Positions 11,701 to 21,212 of a stretch of 64,000 nucleotides of DNA are shown piece after piece. This DNA is from Dactylonectria macrodidyma. Lineage: Eukaryota; Ascomycota; Sordariomycetes; Hypocreales; Nectriaceae. The stretch is from positions 1,054,001 through 1,118,000 of the forward strand of contig JAGMUV010000016.1 in NCBI GenBank assembly GCA_020744425.1. The letters run 5' to 3'. A model generated the notes under the pieces. The model was given only the letters and a program-made list of their open reading frames with translations, was not told the origin of the DNA and ran no database searches. Position 1 is the stretch's first letter, and the number at the start of each line of letters is the position of its first letter. The translations under genes were made by a program, and so were the position numbers.

Positions 11701-12417
11701 AGACACTCCACGAAACCTACGGGACGATAGACCCGCGTGTACTAGAATCCGGCGGCAGAGCCACCGACAACTTGCACGGCCAGAGTAGTATGCTGAGGGT
11801 CAGTCCTACAAGAGAGCCGGGTAGGTCTTCTCCGTTGCCCGAGAGCCCAGCAACACAATCTGACCTTATGGAGGCGAAGGAAGCGGAAGCAGCAGCGAAG
11901 ATCTTGATGGAGCTGTTTGCCAGTTCGACGCAGGGCACGGCGACCGGAGCCAGGGTGCCTCGCGAGGCGAAAGAAGGCGGAATCTCAGCACACCGCGGGC
12001 AAACTCCTACCGTAACGGTCAACTGCATTCGCCTCAAACTCCACAGCTGACACGACAAAGCCGATGGCAGCGCCATTTTGAAGCCGACAAGCCACATGCA
12101 TCCCGATAGGGGTTCTTCTCGCGCTGTAGGATGAGCAGACAACCCGGTGCGGGGTGACAGCGGGCGATGGTTGGAGGTGGTAGTGGAGCCCGTGTCCTTC
12201 GAGCAGGGTGCTCGCATGGACGTTGGCAAAAGTCAAAGCTAGGTGTATAAAGCTAAGATGTTAAAGAGAGATATTGGAAGCTAGAGTCCAGAGACAGTAG
12301 AAAAGTCAGATATCGGAAGGGTTGTATTAAAAGCCTCATAAGGGTCTTCGCAGTCTAAGCTCATCGTAATTCCAAGTCGCAATTTAACTCTTCGCAATTC
12401 CAGATCGCAATTGATAT
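8705..12417. other. long gene-poor stretch
   Basis: No convincing gene is seen. The stretch contains TTC/CTT-rich tracts near 9170-9240 and 9340-9375, GT-rich variation near 10620-10740, and a CTC/CCG-rich tract near 11345-11470 that opens several shadow frames. A 139-codon frame at 11631-12050 (+), with a Glu/Ala-rich segment, and its 170-codon antisense frame are both possible but neither has a recognisable domain or splice sites. Confidence 0.4.
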
Positions 12418-12419
12418 TA

Positions 12420-12520
12420 CCATCCACAACCCCTCTTTCGGCATAACCCCTCTTTCGGCAAGCAAAATAAAAAATGCTCCACCAAAACTCATCAACTTCA
12501 CTTATACCAGAATTGGCCAA
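12420..12520 (+). repeat. left terminal inverted repeat of the pogo/Fot1 element
   Basis: It begins directly after TA and contains two close copies of ACCCCTCTTTCGGCA about 18 bp apart, a likely pair of transposase-binding sites. The right end carries the mirror image with about one mismatch over the first 84 bp, then drifts. Confidence 0.85.
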
Positions 12521-12716
12521 AGTAAATAGCTACTTAGGGGACAATGTCTCTAGTGATTATAAGAATGATTGGTATTAATGATTGTAGCTCTCTAAGGCTG
12601 TGCGGGGTACGCGATCAATGCATACCGTGCTATGGAAATAGTGTTAGTTTAATCATCAAATTCCTCACCGCTCTTTTCCGTGTTTTTTAGCCTTGGTCTG
12701 CGACGACGACAAGAAA

Positions 12717-14290
12717 ATGCCTAGGTCGAGACTTCGATGGAAATACACAGAGGAAGACATGGCGGAGGCCATATTGGATGTTACTGATGATGGCTTTTCA
12801 CCTCCTCAAGCCGCTCACAGACGGGGAGTGCCTCGAAGCACTCTAGTCGACAGACTTAACGGCCGCGGGGCCGTTAAAGAGCAGATCCACCCTCATCGAC
12901 GCTTGTCCAAGAGCCAAGAGGATAGGCTGGCTTTCTGGATACTTCATCAGGAGACTTTGGGCTATGCTCCGTCCCACAGTCAGATCCGCGCTTGCGTCAT
13001 GGGCCTACTGAGACAGCAGGGCGAACATCCTTACTTAGGACGCAATTGGGTGACCAAGTTTATCAATCGCCGCGCAGACCTAAAGACCAAGATGGGTAGA
13101 CGTCAAGAAGCCAAAAGGTTCGACTCTTTCACGCCTAAAGCGGTTCATTGGTACTTTGATATCCGGGAGGGCCAGTACGGCTGGATCAAGCCTGAAAACA
13201 CCGTCAACGTCGATGAAGGGGGTATTATGACTGGTTTCGGCAAGCATCTACCTCTGTTCCTTGTCAGTGCTTGGGGTTTGGCCGACTAATCCTATTTATT
13301 CAGGCCTAGATAGCCTGGTTGTTGGAAGCGCGGACCCGAAGCGCAAGGCGTTTCTCAAGGGACCACAAACTCGAAATTGGACTTCATTTATCGAAGCTAT
13401 CACTGCTGACGGCCGCGCTTTGACTCCTGGCATAATATTCAAGGGAAAACAACTGCAGAAACAGTGGTTCCTTGAGGAGTTCAAGCAGATAGCAGACTGG
13501 TATTACATAACATCGCCTAACGGGTGGACTGACAACCACATTGGCATTGAATGGCTCGAGAGAGTCTATCTGCCCCAGACCACGCCTGCTGACAGCTCAG
13601 ACGCGAGACTAATCATTTTAGATGGTCATGGTAGCCATGCAACAGTATGTTCTTCCTTTTCTCCACCTCAAGATCAGTGCTGAGTGACGGAAGGATGAAT
13701 GGATGGCCACGTGCTTTTTGAACAACGTTTATTGCTGCTATCTGCCAGCACACTGCTCTCACGGACTCCAACCACTGGACAATGGAGTATTCAATGCCTC
13801 GAAAGCTGCATATCGACGAGAGTTGGAGAAGTTCGCTTCGTTGACTGATTCTACTCCAATGGACAAGGTCAATTTCATCAGGGCCTACGCCAAGGCTCGC
13901 CAAGTTGGAATGACTAAGAAGAACATACTGTCAGGCTGGAGGGTCACTGGCAACTGGCCGATTTCGCGTTCCAAAGCGCTGCGATACCCTGAAATCCAAG
14001 AAGATAGGCCAAACAGCAGCCCAAGAGCGACTCCCGAACCCAGGCCGTATTTTGACTCAGACGATACACCACAGACGAGCCGTCAAATTCGTGACCTTGG
14101 GCTGAACAAAACACCAAAGACGCGGAGACGGTACAACGTGATAGCCAAGGGCTTTGAGGCTCAACAGCAGACGGTAGCGGCGCATACGCTGAGGATTGCT
14201 AGCCTAGAGGAAGAATTGGCTCGCCTGAAGAGAGGGAAGAAGAGGAAGGCGGTGCCGAATCCTAGCAAACGTTTTATGACTCTTGGATAG
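12717..14290 (+). CDS. pogo/Fot1-like transposase (DDE superfamily, CENP-B-type HTH)
   Basis: Exons 12717-13239, 13304-13644 and 13694-14290 join in phase to 486 residues. Residues 1-60 hold a psq-type helix-turn-helix (PPQAAHRRGVPRSTLVDRL). A second CENP-B/HTH region follows with NWVTKFINRR. The DDE core has its three acidic residues in VNVDEGG, LDGHGSH and LQPLDNG, and also shows GKxxQxQWF between the first two. The C-terminus is a basic coiled coil (LEEELARLKRGKKRK). The first intron works best as a GC-AG intron (GCAAGC donor at 13240); the second, 49 nt, is GTATGT to GAAG. An earlier in-frame TTG at 12693 was rejected as start in favour of the ATG at 12717. It would cut and paste the element at TA sites in the nucleus. 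Confidence 0.85.
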
Positions 14291-14534
14291 ACCCTAGCCT
14301 GTGGAGAAGCCATACCAGGAGGGGAGACTCAAAACATGCCTGTTGGGGTGGAATCTGTCTGTTCAAGCGAGCAGGAGTCAGAATCGGAGGCTGGCTCGGT
14401 CATAGAAGTCAGAGAGGAAAACATACCCCACCAACCCACCAGGCGGTCGGGGCGGCTGGTGAAAAAACTTAGGGCATAATAGAGAAATCTACGTATCATT
14501 TGTGAAACGAAAAATTTCACGCATTTCTATCAAT

Positions 14535-14635
14535 TTGGTCAAATTCTGTGTAAGTGAAGTTGATGAGTTTTGGTGGAGCTTTTTTTATTTTGCTTGCCGA
14601 AAGAGGGGTTATGCCGAAAGAGGGGTTGTGGATGG
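14535..14635 (-). repeat. right terminal inverted repeat of the pogo/Fot1 element
   Basis: Mirror image of the left end, finishing GGTTGTGGATGG followed by the TA duplication. The frame SEVDEFWW...YFACRKRGYAERG that appears in ORF searches at both ends is just this repeat read through. Confidence 0.85.
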
Positions 14636-14637
14636 TA

Positions 14638-14755
14638 GTATATATATAACGATGATATTATATATAAAATTATATAACGTTAGTTAATGAATTTAAAAAT
14701 GATATTTTTTAAAAAAATTATTATATTAAAGATAAAATAAATATTGTGAAATTGG
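14638..14755. other. AT-rich tract beside the transposon
   Basis: About 115 bp of nearly pure A and T (TATATATAA, ATTATATATAAAATTATATAA, A-runs) lie directly right of the transposon. The element inserted at the edge of this tract. No gene is present. Confidence 0.7.
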
Positions 14756-14815
14756 ACCACGTTGGAAAGCCTAGGCGCAGGGTGGTCACGTGGAATAATC
14801 GGGGAGGGCTCGCCG

Positions 14816-15025
14816 TGTTGGAATGAGGATGGAAATGAGGCAAGGATCACTCTCATCGTGAACTTGTTCACGATGAGAGTAAACGACCACGACTAGTATC
14901 AGGCAGCAGCCTGCTGCCTATGATATTGGCAGATTGGACATAGGTATAAGAGACCGACCTTCGTCACTCTCTTAGATAGAAGAAGTAGCTCAATTCAATT
15001 TCTTCTGGCCACATCCTATGTTGCA
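14816..15025. repeat. possible solo LTR-like repeat with a perfect hairpin
   Basis: The stretch starts TGTTGGAATGAGG, a common start of fungal Copia-type LTRs, and a candidate end TGTTGCA lies near 15025. Inside, 14849-14863 and 14866-14880 form a perfect 15-bp inverted repeat (ACTCTCATCGTGAAC and its complement) with a 2-nt loop. A second short palindrome (GGCAGCAGCCTGCTGCC) follows near 14904. No flanking target duplication or internal element is evident, so the LTR reading is weak while the hairpin itself is certain. Confidence 0.35.
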
Positions 15026-15527
15026 CCCCCCTAGACTCGTGAGACGCCGAGCCCTCGCTAGGCTAGGACGTATTAGGAAGCTAGGAATAGCCAGATCTCC
15101 CTGACCGTAAGGGGCGGGAGCCAGGACAGAACACACACAATACACACACACGTTACGGGGTCAATCACAGTGGTCACCTAAGCTATCCAACATCCAGCGA
15201 CACCTTGGCGTTGCGAGAGTGGGGCACAAGAGACACATGTGTGTCTCCGGGCAACTGGGGATTACGACGACCAAGGTTGACAAAGGACGGGTACAACGGG
15301 AAAGGAATCTGACAATCTATTTTCGACTTCCACGATCGACGCACTATTGACATGCGCGATGATACGTACTACTGGTACTCTGAATGACCGACACATACGG
15401 TGTAGCAGACCCACCGGCCGCCTCTAACATGTCGTTCCCTAATGTCGTTCCCCACATGTCGTGCGTCGTGCCATGCGTGATGTCGTGTCGAGTGTCGTCT
15501 GGGAGGGTGTATGCGTGCGTGTGAGGA
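15026..15527. other. no gene seen
   Basis: Short CA-rich and GTCGT-rich stretches occur (15125-15150, 15440-15500). The right part is probably the 3' flank of the phospholipase gene ending at 15528. Confidence 0.5.
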
Positions 15528-18500
15528 TTAGGCCCAACGTCCGAGTTCCCGATGGTCCGAGCGGCCAAAGTGTGCGTTTAGCTGCTGCGCTTCAACCAGC
15601 TCCGACAGACGAAACGGGGACCCGCTGATCGGGTACTCTGGAGACCCCTGCTGCAGAGTGATGGAGATGGTGGCATCACCGCTCGTGAACTTGATCTTCT
15701 TCCTAAAGTTACCGCAGGAGGTCCAGAAGGACGCACCCGACAACATACCAGGCACTATGGAGCCGTTCACCCTGAAGACGGCTGACGACTGGACAAGCTT
15801 CTGCCTCAGGGCAGGCAGAGCCTCGTCGGGGGCTCTACACAGGCAGCTGATGCAGCCCGATCCTCGGAACTGAGTACCCCGCCGGCTTGGAATGGCGTCT
15901 AGCTCAAAGTAGAACAGGCTGGCGATGATGCGTTTCGCCAATGCGCAGATGGCGTCCTGAAGCAGTCGGTCCTGGTGTACGGAGCACTTTAGCCGCGGCA
16001 CCGACCCCGCGTCGTCCAGCGGGGCTGCGGGGCCCGGGACGACGGCGTCGAGGCGGATGCACCTCTCGAAGAGCGGGGATGTCTTGGTGGACCTGTCAAA
16101 GTCGTCCATGGTCTTCTTGCCGCTTAGAAGCGACATGTATGCTTTGAACAGGCGGTGGAGAAAGTGCCTCTTGAAGTACCCGAGTCTCTTGCCTGGCACG
16201 CGTTCACGGCTTGCGCTCTCCATGAAGATGCCGGTTCCGAGACTGATGAGGTACTGGGGGAGGGGTTTGGCTGGGTACAGGCTACGCAATTCCGAGAGGG
16301 CTAAGTTTATGGGATTATTCTGTATGACGCCGGCATCCTGGAGCAGGCCTACGCCGTCGATGTGCTTGGGGGTAAAATAACTTCTGGTGGGTTAGCTGAG
16401 GCTCACGGGAGACGTATGCTGCAAGAGAGACTGTAATGGAAGAGGGTGGTAGAGAGGTCTACGCGCAAGGACAGGAAGATCAAGGATACCTACGCTGGCG
16501 CCGCCGTGCAGCTGCGATTTCTTTCTAAAGTCAGCATTGGCATCGACAAAGACCACAACTATCGGCGCGACTCACACCTCCCATACTGCTAAGCCTTCCT
16601 CGCCGCGGTACACGTCATAGCCTGTCTCGGTTAGCGAGGACACTCTTGCTAGATGGGAGGGGAGACCAGTCCACGCACCATTTCTCTCGGACATGTCCCC
16701 GACCCCGTTGTAGTTTGTGATGAGCAGCGGATCCGAGGTTCGAATTGGGACGACCACCAACGCCAGCTTCGCGGCGATGGTGGATGCGTACGACGGAGAT
16801 GTCATGCTAGTGGTGGCATCGAAGATGGCCTTGAGCGTCACCTCCAGCGGCAGACTGTCGTAGAGGGCGTTGTTGACGATAGTCCACAGTTGGGAGATGC
16901 CGGCTAGTCCAGTCAACTGGCCACGACGGAAGACTGTTCTGGCAAAGGCCTCGAATGCGCGGCTGCACTTCGCTGCTGTCCAACCGTTGAGGAACAGGGT
17001 GGAGAGAGCCAGGGCGCCTGCCATGTCAGTACGGTCTAGTCCTGTCCAGTCCTGTCCAGTCCAGCCCTGTCCTGCCCTGTCCTGCCACAGCGACTCGTGT
17101 TTGGGGGATAACGGGAAAGGAAAAGGTGGGAAGCAGAGGAACGTACCGGCACTGACTCCGGCGCATAGTTGGAAGTGTTCCTGAACTGGGATGGGCAAGC
17201 CAATCTCCTCTTCTAGGAGCTCCAGGATTGTGGTGGGAATGATGCCTCGAACACCACCGCCGTCGATGCACAGTACCCCTACACCGGCGGTGGGAGGTCG
17301 TACACGCACGTGCAATCCTGCGTCGGCTCCGCACAAGAAGCAATGGAGGACGGCGAAGAACCTGGGTCCCTCCTCCGAGGTATGACCGAAGACTCGGACG
17401 CAGTGCTCGCAGATGCTGTGGCGGCAGGGGAGCTCGTATTGGGGGTCTCTTTGGATACAGAGCAGACATGTGTTTCTGGTCCTAAGAGAGAGCCATTGAT
17501 CCTGATACTTGTGGTAAGATTTGGCGTGCAGTGCGACTGCTGGTTCTCCGGAGCTATGCAGTTCGTCCATCCTTGCTACGATGGACTCGAGGAAGGTGTC
17601 AGAGTCTACGATGCCGGTGCTGTTCCCGGACTCGGGTTTGGTCTGGGCCGGAGTCTTGTTCCCGATTCTCAAGGCTTCCGAGCAGGCGTCGCGATGTAGG
17701 TCGTGGAACACGAGACGCGGCGGAAAAGCTAGGCTCATTGTCAGTCTACATGTGGCTGCTGGTGTGGAATAGCCCAAACACTCTACGTACCGTGCATGTC
17801 TGGTGCGTAATGATCGAGGAACAAACTCGCGGCGATGGCATCTGTGGCGAACTCGCCAAGCCCCTGACCTTGATCTAGGAGGGCGAGGAAGTTTCCCAAG
17901 TGCTGAGACAGGTTCGGAGCCACAGGGCGGGCGGTCCTGGATAGCTTGACATATCCCGGAAATGGCTGGTCCCGCCGCAAAGACGCGTCAACAAGGGCCA
18001 TCAGATGGTGGGCGGAGAAGAGCAGGCCAAGGTCACTCTTCCGAGTCCTGGTCCTCTGCAGCAGCTTTCGCGTGAGCTTGACCGTCTCTCGATCCTCGTC
18101 TCTCCCTTTGTCTCGGCCGCCGAAAGCACGAGAGCGCGTCACTGTCAACGCAGAAGGCCGGAGCATCCAGCTGTCCAAGGAGCCCTCAAGCACCCTTCGG
18201 ACGTCTTTCTCCCTCACCCTGTCGCTAGTGAGGATGACCAAGAGTTCGGGAGCCAGCCGGGACCTGTCCTGGGTCCAAAGAGCGGAACGCCGAAAGCAAG
18301 CAAACTGCTCCATGAGCAGAGCCAGACACTGTCGGCTCGAGCACCGGAAGCAGATGACGTCGATGTAGGGAAAAAGTATTTGAAGCTGAGCGTTGGCTCG
18401 CGCCACGTGTGGCTCGAGTGAAATTGACGTTTCGCTTATGATGGAACAGCATCGGCGGGGAGGTGTTAGACGGTGCGAGCCATGGGTGGGAAGCCTTGTG

Positions 18501-18793
18501 GGATTCGTCCGAGACAGAAACGACGTGGCCAGAAAGACCGGGTTAGGACTCTCGACGGAGTGAGGTTCGAGATTAAGGTGGATAGTGCTACACGCCGTAG
18601 CTGCGGAAGGCTTCCGGGTGCCTCTTTGTTGCCGCAGAGGCCCGCAGGTGAAGGTGAGTACCAGCGACGGCGTCTGGGTCTCGGGATGTGGCAGCTGGTT
18701 GACCAGAGCCTTGAGCCTCCCGCTCTGCCGAACAAGCAGGCGTTCCTTGTCCTGCCTAATGACTCTAGTCCATTCCGTGTGGCCACAGCTCAT
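15528..18793 (-). CDS. patatin-like phospholipase with RING-type finger
   Basis: Five exons (18793-17791, 17728-17147, 17017-16576, 16511-16494, 16383-15528) join in phase to 966 residues. Residues 1-330 are a poorly conserved N-terminal region that opens SCGHTEW. Residues 422-467 hold a full RING-HC spacing: C-x2-C-x10-C-x-H-x2-C-x2-C-x19-C-x2-C. The patatin domain follows: oxyanion loop IDGGGVRG (about 490-496), nucleophile elbow GVSAG with Ser527, and the second dyad residue in QDAG (Asp698). All catalytic parts are therefore present. Such proteins hydrolyse acyl chains of phospholipids; the RING might give ubiquitin-ligase activity or only bind zinc. The fourth exon is only 18 nt, yet it restores a family-like TAAPxSYF segment. 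An in-frame TTG at 18856 was not taken as start. It lies 392 bp downstream of the TFE-like gene on the same strand. Confidence 0.85.
17018..17146 (-). repeat. intron 2 of the phospholipase gene, filled with a short tandem repeat
   Basis: The intron runs from donor GTACGT to acceptor GGCAG. Its 3' half (about 17035-17090) is built of GGACAGGACT/GGACTGGACA variants with a 5-10 bp period. The repeat stays open in the gene's frame, which is why an unspliced ORF crosses it. Confidence 0.75.
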
Positions 18794-19185
18794 GGATTCC
18801 CATGGAAACTTTTGACCTTCGATTCTTATAAACGATGGTCGGGCGGTATGCGCCAAGACATGGGGCGCGACGAAAGCTAATCGCGCCGACTGACTACATC
18901 ACGATTGACTCAGTGAGGAAGGCGACTATTGTTTTGCCTGGCTTTTACTGAAGTCGGAGAGCGTCACTGAGCTATGATGATCCGGATGACGGAGTGGAGA
19001 GTGCGTACGAAGGCAAAGATCAAATGTGTAGCTAGCTAGCTCTGACGGCCAAGTATCCGTACTAGTCTACATGACCCCCCCATTGAGTTTTCTTTAGTTA
19101 GAATGGTGGACAGAACCTTTGTTGCATTGAGTTCTATTGTGGATGATACATTAACATCCCGTGTCTTAGTCTTTTCCGAGGCACA

Positions 19186-19984
19186 CTACGTTAACGTCCC
19201 CCTCTCAGTGCCATGCCATCTAATGGTTCCTTGCTGGATCCTTTCCCTCTCCTGGAGCATCCTGTACGCAGCCCAGAAGGACGAATTTGGAAGTGTAGTC
19301 TGATCGACTTCGCGGAGGCGGAGCTCAAAGAACCCTAGATCAGCAAAAAGGCCGGCCGAAACGTCTTGCTTCTGGAGTAGAGCGGTGAGCTCGCGGCACT
19401 TTGGGCACAGCAGTCCATCCGGACTGTCCTGATCCACTAGATCGAGGACGGGCCACACGATTTCGCACCGCGCACAGTAGTGCTCAGGGTCGGTCGACTT
19501 CGGTGTTTCGGTTTCGTCCCTAATTATGCTCAATCTCCACCTAATGGCGTGGATGGCTGCCGCATAGTTGACGAAGCAGTACGTGTTGACCATGTCAACC
19601 TGATGTCTGCCGAAGACAAGTGAGCAAAAGGTAAGCGATAAGTGACTAAAAGGTGAACGATAAAAGAATTCTTGGCGAGTAGTGGGTGAGTGATATATGT
19701 AAGTGGTGTGTGTAGGTACTTGACAAGGAATATCTGAAATGACATACAGCTCCAGCATCCGGGCACTCTCCAGCTCATTGCAGTGGGCTTGGGTGCGCTT
19801 CATGGACATATCTAGATGTTGTGACAGCTCGTGTAATGACAGACTAAATCGCTATTAGTGAGTACCTACCACCGCCACTGCCGACTCACATCTGTCGTTG
19901 GGTGAGCAGGTCAACTATGACCACTTGCTCAGAGGTATGGAAAGACCGTGCAACGCACCGTAGCAGGCATTGTGCGGCTTCCAT
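19186..19984 (-). CDS. short TFIIE-alpha/TFE-like protein (winged helix plus zinc ribbon)
   Basis: Exons 19984-19890, 19843-19720 and 19599-19186 join in phase to 210 residues. The introns are 46 and 120 nt, with GTGAGT and GTACCT donors. Residues 1-70 resemble the winged helix of TFIIE-alpha (LLRCVARSFHTSEQVVIVDL, then HELSQHLDMSMKRTQAHCNEL). Residues 74-105 match the linking helix (NYAAAIHAIRWRL). A four-cysteine zinc ribbon follows at C115-x2-C118 and C138-x2-C141, and then a helical tail. TFIIE-alpha helps recruit TFIIH and open promoters for RNA polymerase II. Fungal TFIIE-alpha is usually much longer, with an acidic C-terminus; this product ends early and has the size of archaeal TFE. 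It may be a paralogue, a shortened copy or a missed longer gene. The ATG at 19984 is the first after an in-frame upstream stop. Confidence 0.7.
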
Positions 19985-20522
19985 GACGCCAATCTGCTTC
20001 TCAAGGACCCAGGCTTTAGGCGAAGCCGTCTCTGTTCATCACACCCAGGTTCGCTTGAAAGCAGTCGGCTTCTGCGAGATCCATATACACATGCAAGTGT
20101 ATATTCTAGGCAGCCACTGCGTTCTCGTTCGTTGCTGTGGATGGACTGCATACTATCGAGGACATGTGCGCGCTGTTCAGAGGTGTAGTGAACATGTAGC
20201 AGACTGCATTAGCAAGTACAATAGAACGATGGATCTGTTACATTTGTTTGTGGGTTGTCCCGAGTCATCCAAACCAGCTAGCGTATAGTCATTACATCGC
20301 ACGCCTATTGAAGCGACACGTTGTTTCAGTTGCCTATTGTCTATTGTCCGCCGCTAACTTCGACCTTTGGCACTGCCGCGCGCAAGATCAAGCCTCAGCA
20401 AATACAGTGCTACACTCCACTAGGGTCACTACACACACCATCTTGTACTAGGGAGGAGTAATGTCTGGTAGGAGCACTGCATTGCATCGCATTATTGAAC
20501 CTGTGTTGTAGCTACCACCAAT
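19985..20522. other. upstream region of the TFE-like gene
   Basis: No gene is recognised. An antisense frame at 19902-20288 (+) is a shadow. The region separates the TFE-like gene from the gene ending at 20589. Confidence 0.45.
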
Positions 20523-20606
20523 GCGTCCGCGTCCTGCGCTTCGCCTTAAGATATACCACCACCTGCGTCCGCGTCCTGCGCTTCGCCTTCACATATACCA
20601 CCACCT
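20523..20606. repeat. two tandem copies of a 42-bp unit
   Basis: The unit starts TGCGTCCGCGTCCTGCGCTT and ends ATATACCACCACC. Copies at 20523-20564 and 20565-20606 differ at only about two bases. The period is a multiple of three and the second copy overlaps the last codons of the minus-strand gene ending at 20589, so the duplication may have added or altered its 3' end. Confidence 0.8.
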
Positions 20607-21212
20607 GTGTCCCGCACTGCTGTCCGCCCCCCACCCTGCATCTTCGTCCTCTTCCTCGTCGGTGAACGGGTCTGACTCTTCTGCCTTATCGCCGCCGTCT
20701 GCGCTGTCGTACTCTGATACGCTCCCCGGTCGACGCTGTCGTGAGACGAACTCTCGTCCCCCGCTCGCTGTGGTACGCGTGTTAACCACCACACTCCAAG
20801 GTTTCTCTCGTTCCTGAGGGACCCCGAGAAAATAGCAGATTTCATTCGCCTCCTCGAGGGCATCATCGGAAAATTTCTCCAGTAATGTCTCGGTGTCGAC
20901 TGTTTTGGGAACAAGACACCCATCGGCGTCGAACCACCAGACGCCCGAATCGACTTGACGTCTCAAGTACATGTCTAGGAAGTCTACGAGCTTTCTTGCT
21001 CTCTCGCAAGCGGTTTGGTCTTCGTGCCAGAGTGGCTCATTGTCCATGCATGACCGAAGTATCTCGCGAGCCTGGCTCAGCTTGTAGCGTTCGTGCAGAG
21101 TGGCCTGATTCGTCAGGAGATCGATGCGTTTCAGCGCTTCGGCGATATTGTCCCTGGTATCCATTCTGCCAAACTTAAGTGCATCCCACTCGGGCAAGGT
21201 GATTTTATACAT
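20589..21212 (-). CDS. hypothetical protein with acidic C-terminus
   Basis: A single exon of 207 codons starts at the ATG at 21212. The first 120 residues are helical and charged (DNIAEALKRIDLLTNQATLH, RARKLVDFLDMYLRRQVDSG). A Ser/Arg-rich linker follows, and then an acidic run (ESDPFTDEEEDEDAGW) before the stop. There are no Cys clusters and no membrane segments. The acidic tail is reminiscent of nuclear or histone-binding proteins but that is only composition. The family is not recognised. The gene is in line with the TFE-like and phospholipase genes, and its 3' end touches a tandem duplication. Confidence 0.55.
   Translation of the reverse strand: MYKITLPEWDALKFGRMDTRDNIAEALKRIDLLTNQATLHERYKLSQAREILRSCMDNEPLWHEDQTACERARKLVDFLDMYLRRQVDSGVWWFDADGCLVPKTVDTETLLEKFSDDALEEANEICYFLGVPQEREKPWSVVVNTRTTASGGREFVSRQRRPGSVSEYDSADGGDKAEESDPFTDEEEDEDAGWGADSSAGHRWWYM

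Larger units (their letters stand above)
12420..14635 (+). mobile_element. pogo/Fot1-type DNA transposon, apparently intact
   Basis: The element is 2,216 bp long and is bounded by a TA duplication (12418-12419 and 14636-14637). Its terminal inverted repeats start CCATCCACAACCCCTC and remain almost identical for about 85-90 bp. It carries one transposase gene on the plus strand that reads through after removal of two short introns. TA target choice, long transposase with CENP-B-like N-terminus and a D-D-D catalytic set place it in the pogo/Fot1 branch of Tc1/mariner. Matching ends and an open gene imply a recent insertion and possibly an autonomous copy. Confidence 0.88.

Noticed and set aside
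11631..12229. Antisense pair of 139 and 170 codon frames
   Set aside because: Neither has a domain, signal peptide or splice logic; the two explain each other as shadow frames.
12281..12520. ORF with SEVDEFWW and YFACRKRGYAERG on the minus strand
   Set aside because: It is the terminal repeat of the pogo/Fot1 element; the same text appears at the other end.
17026..17469. 147-codon minus-strand frame overlapping the phospholipase gene
   Set aside because: It is a shadow frame; the patatin motifs lie in the other frame.
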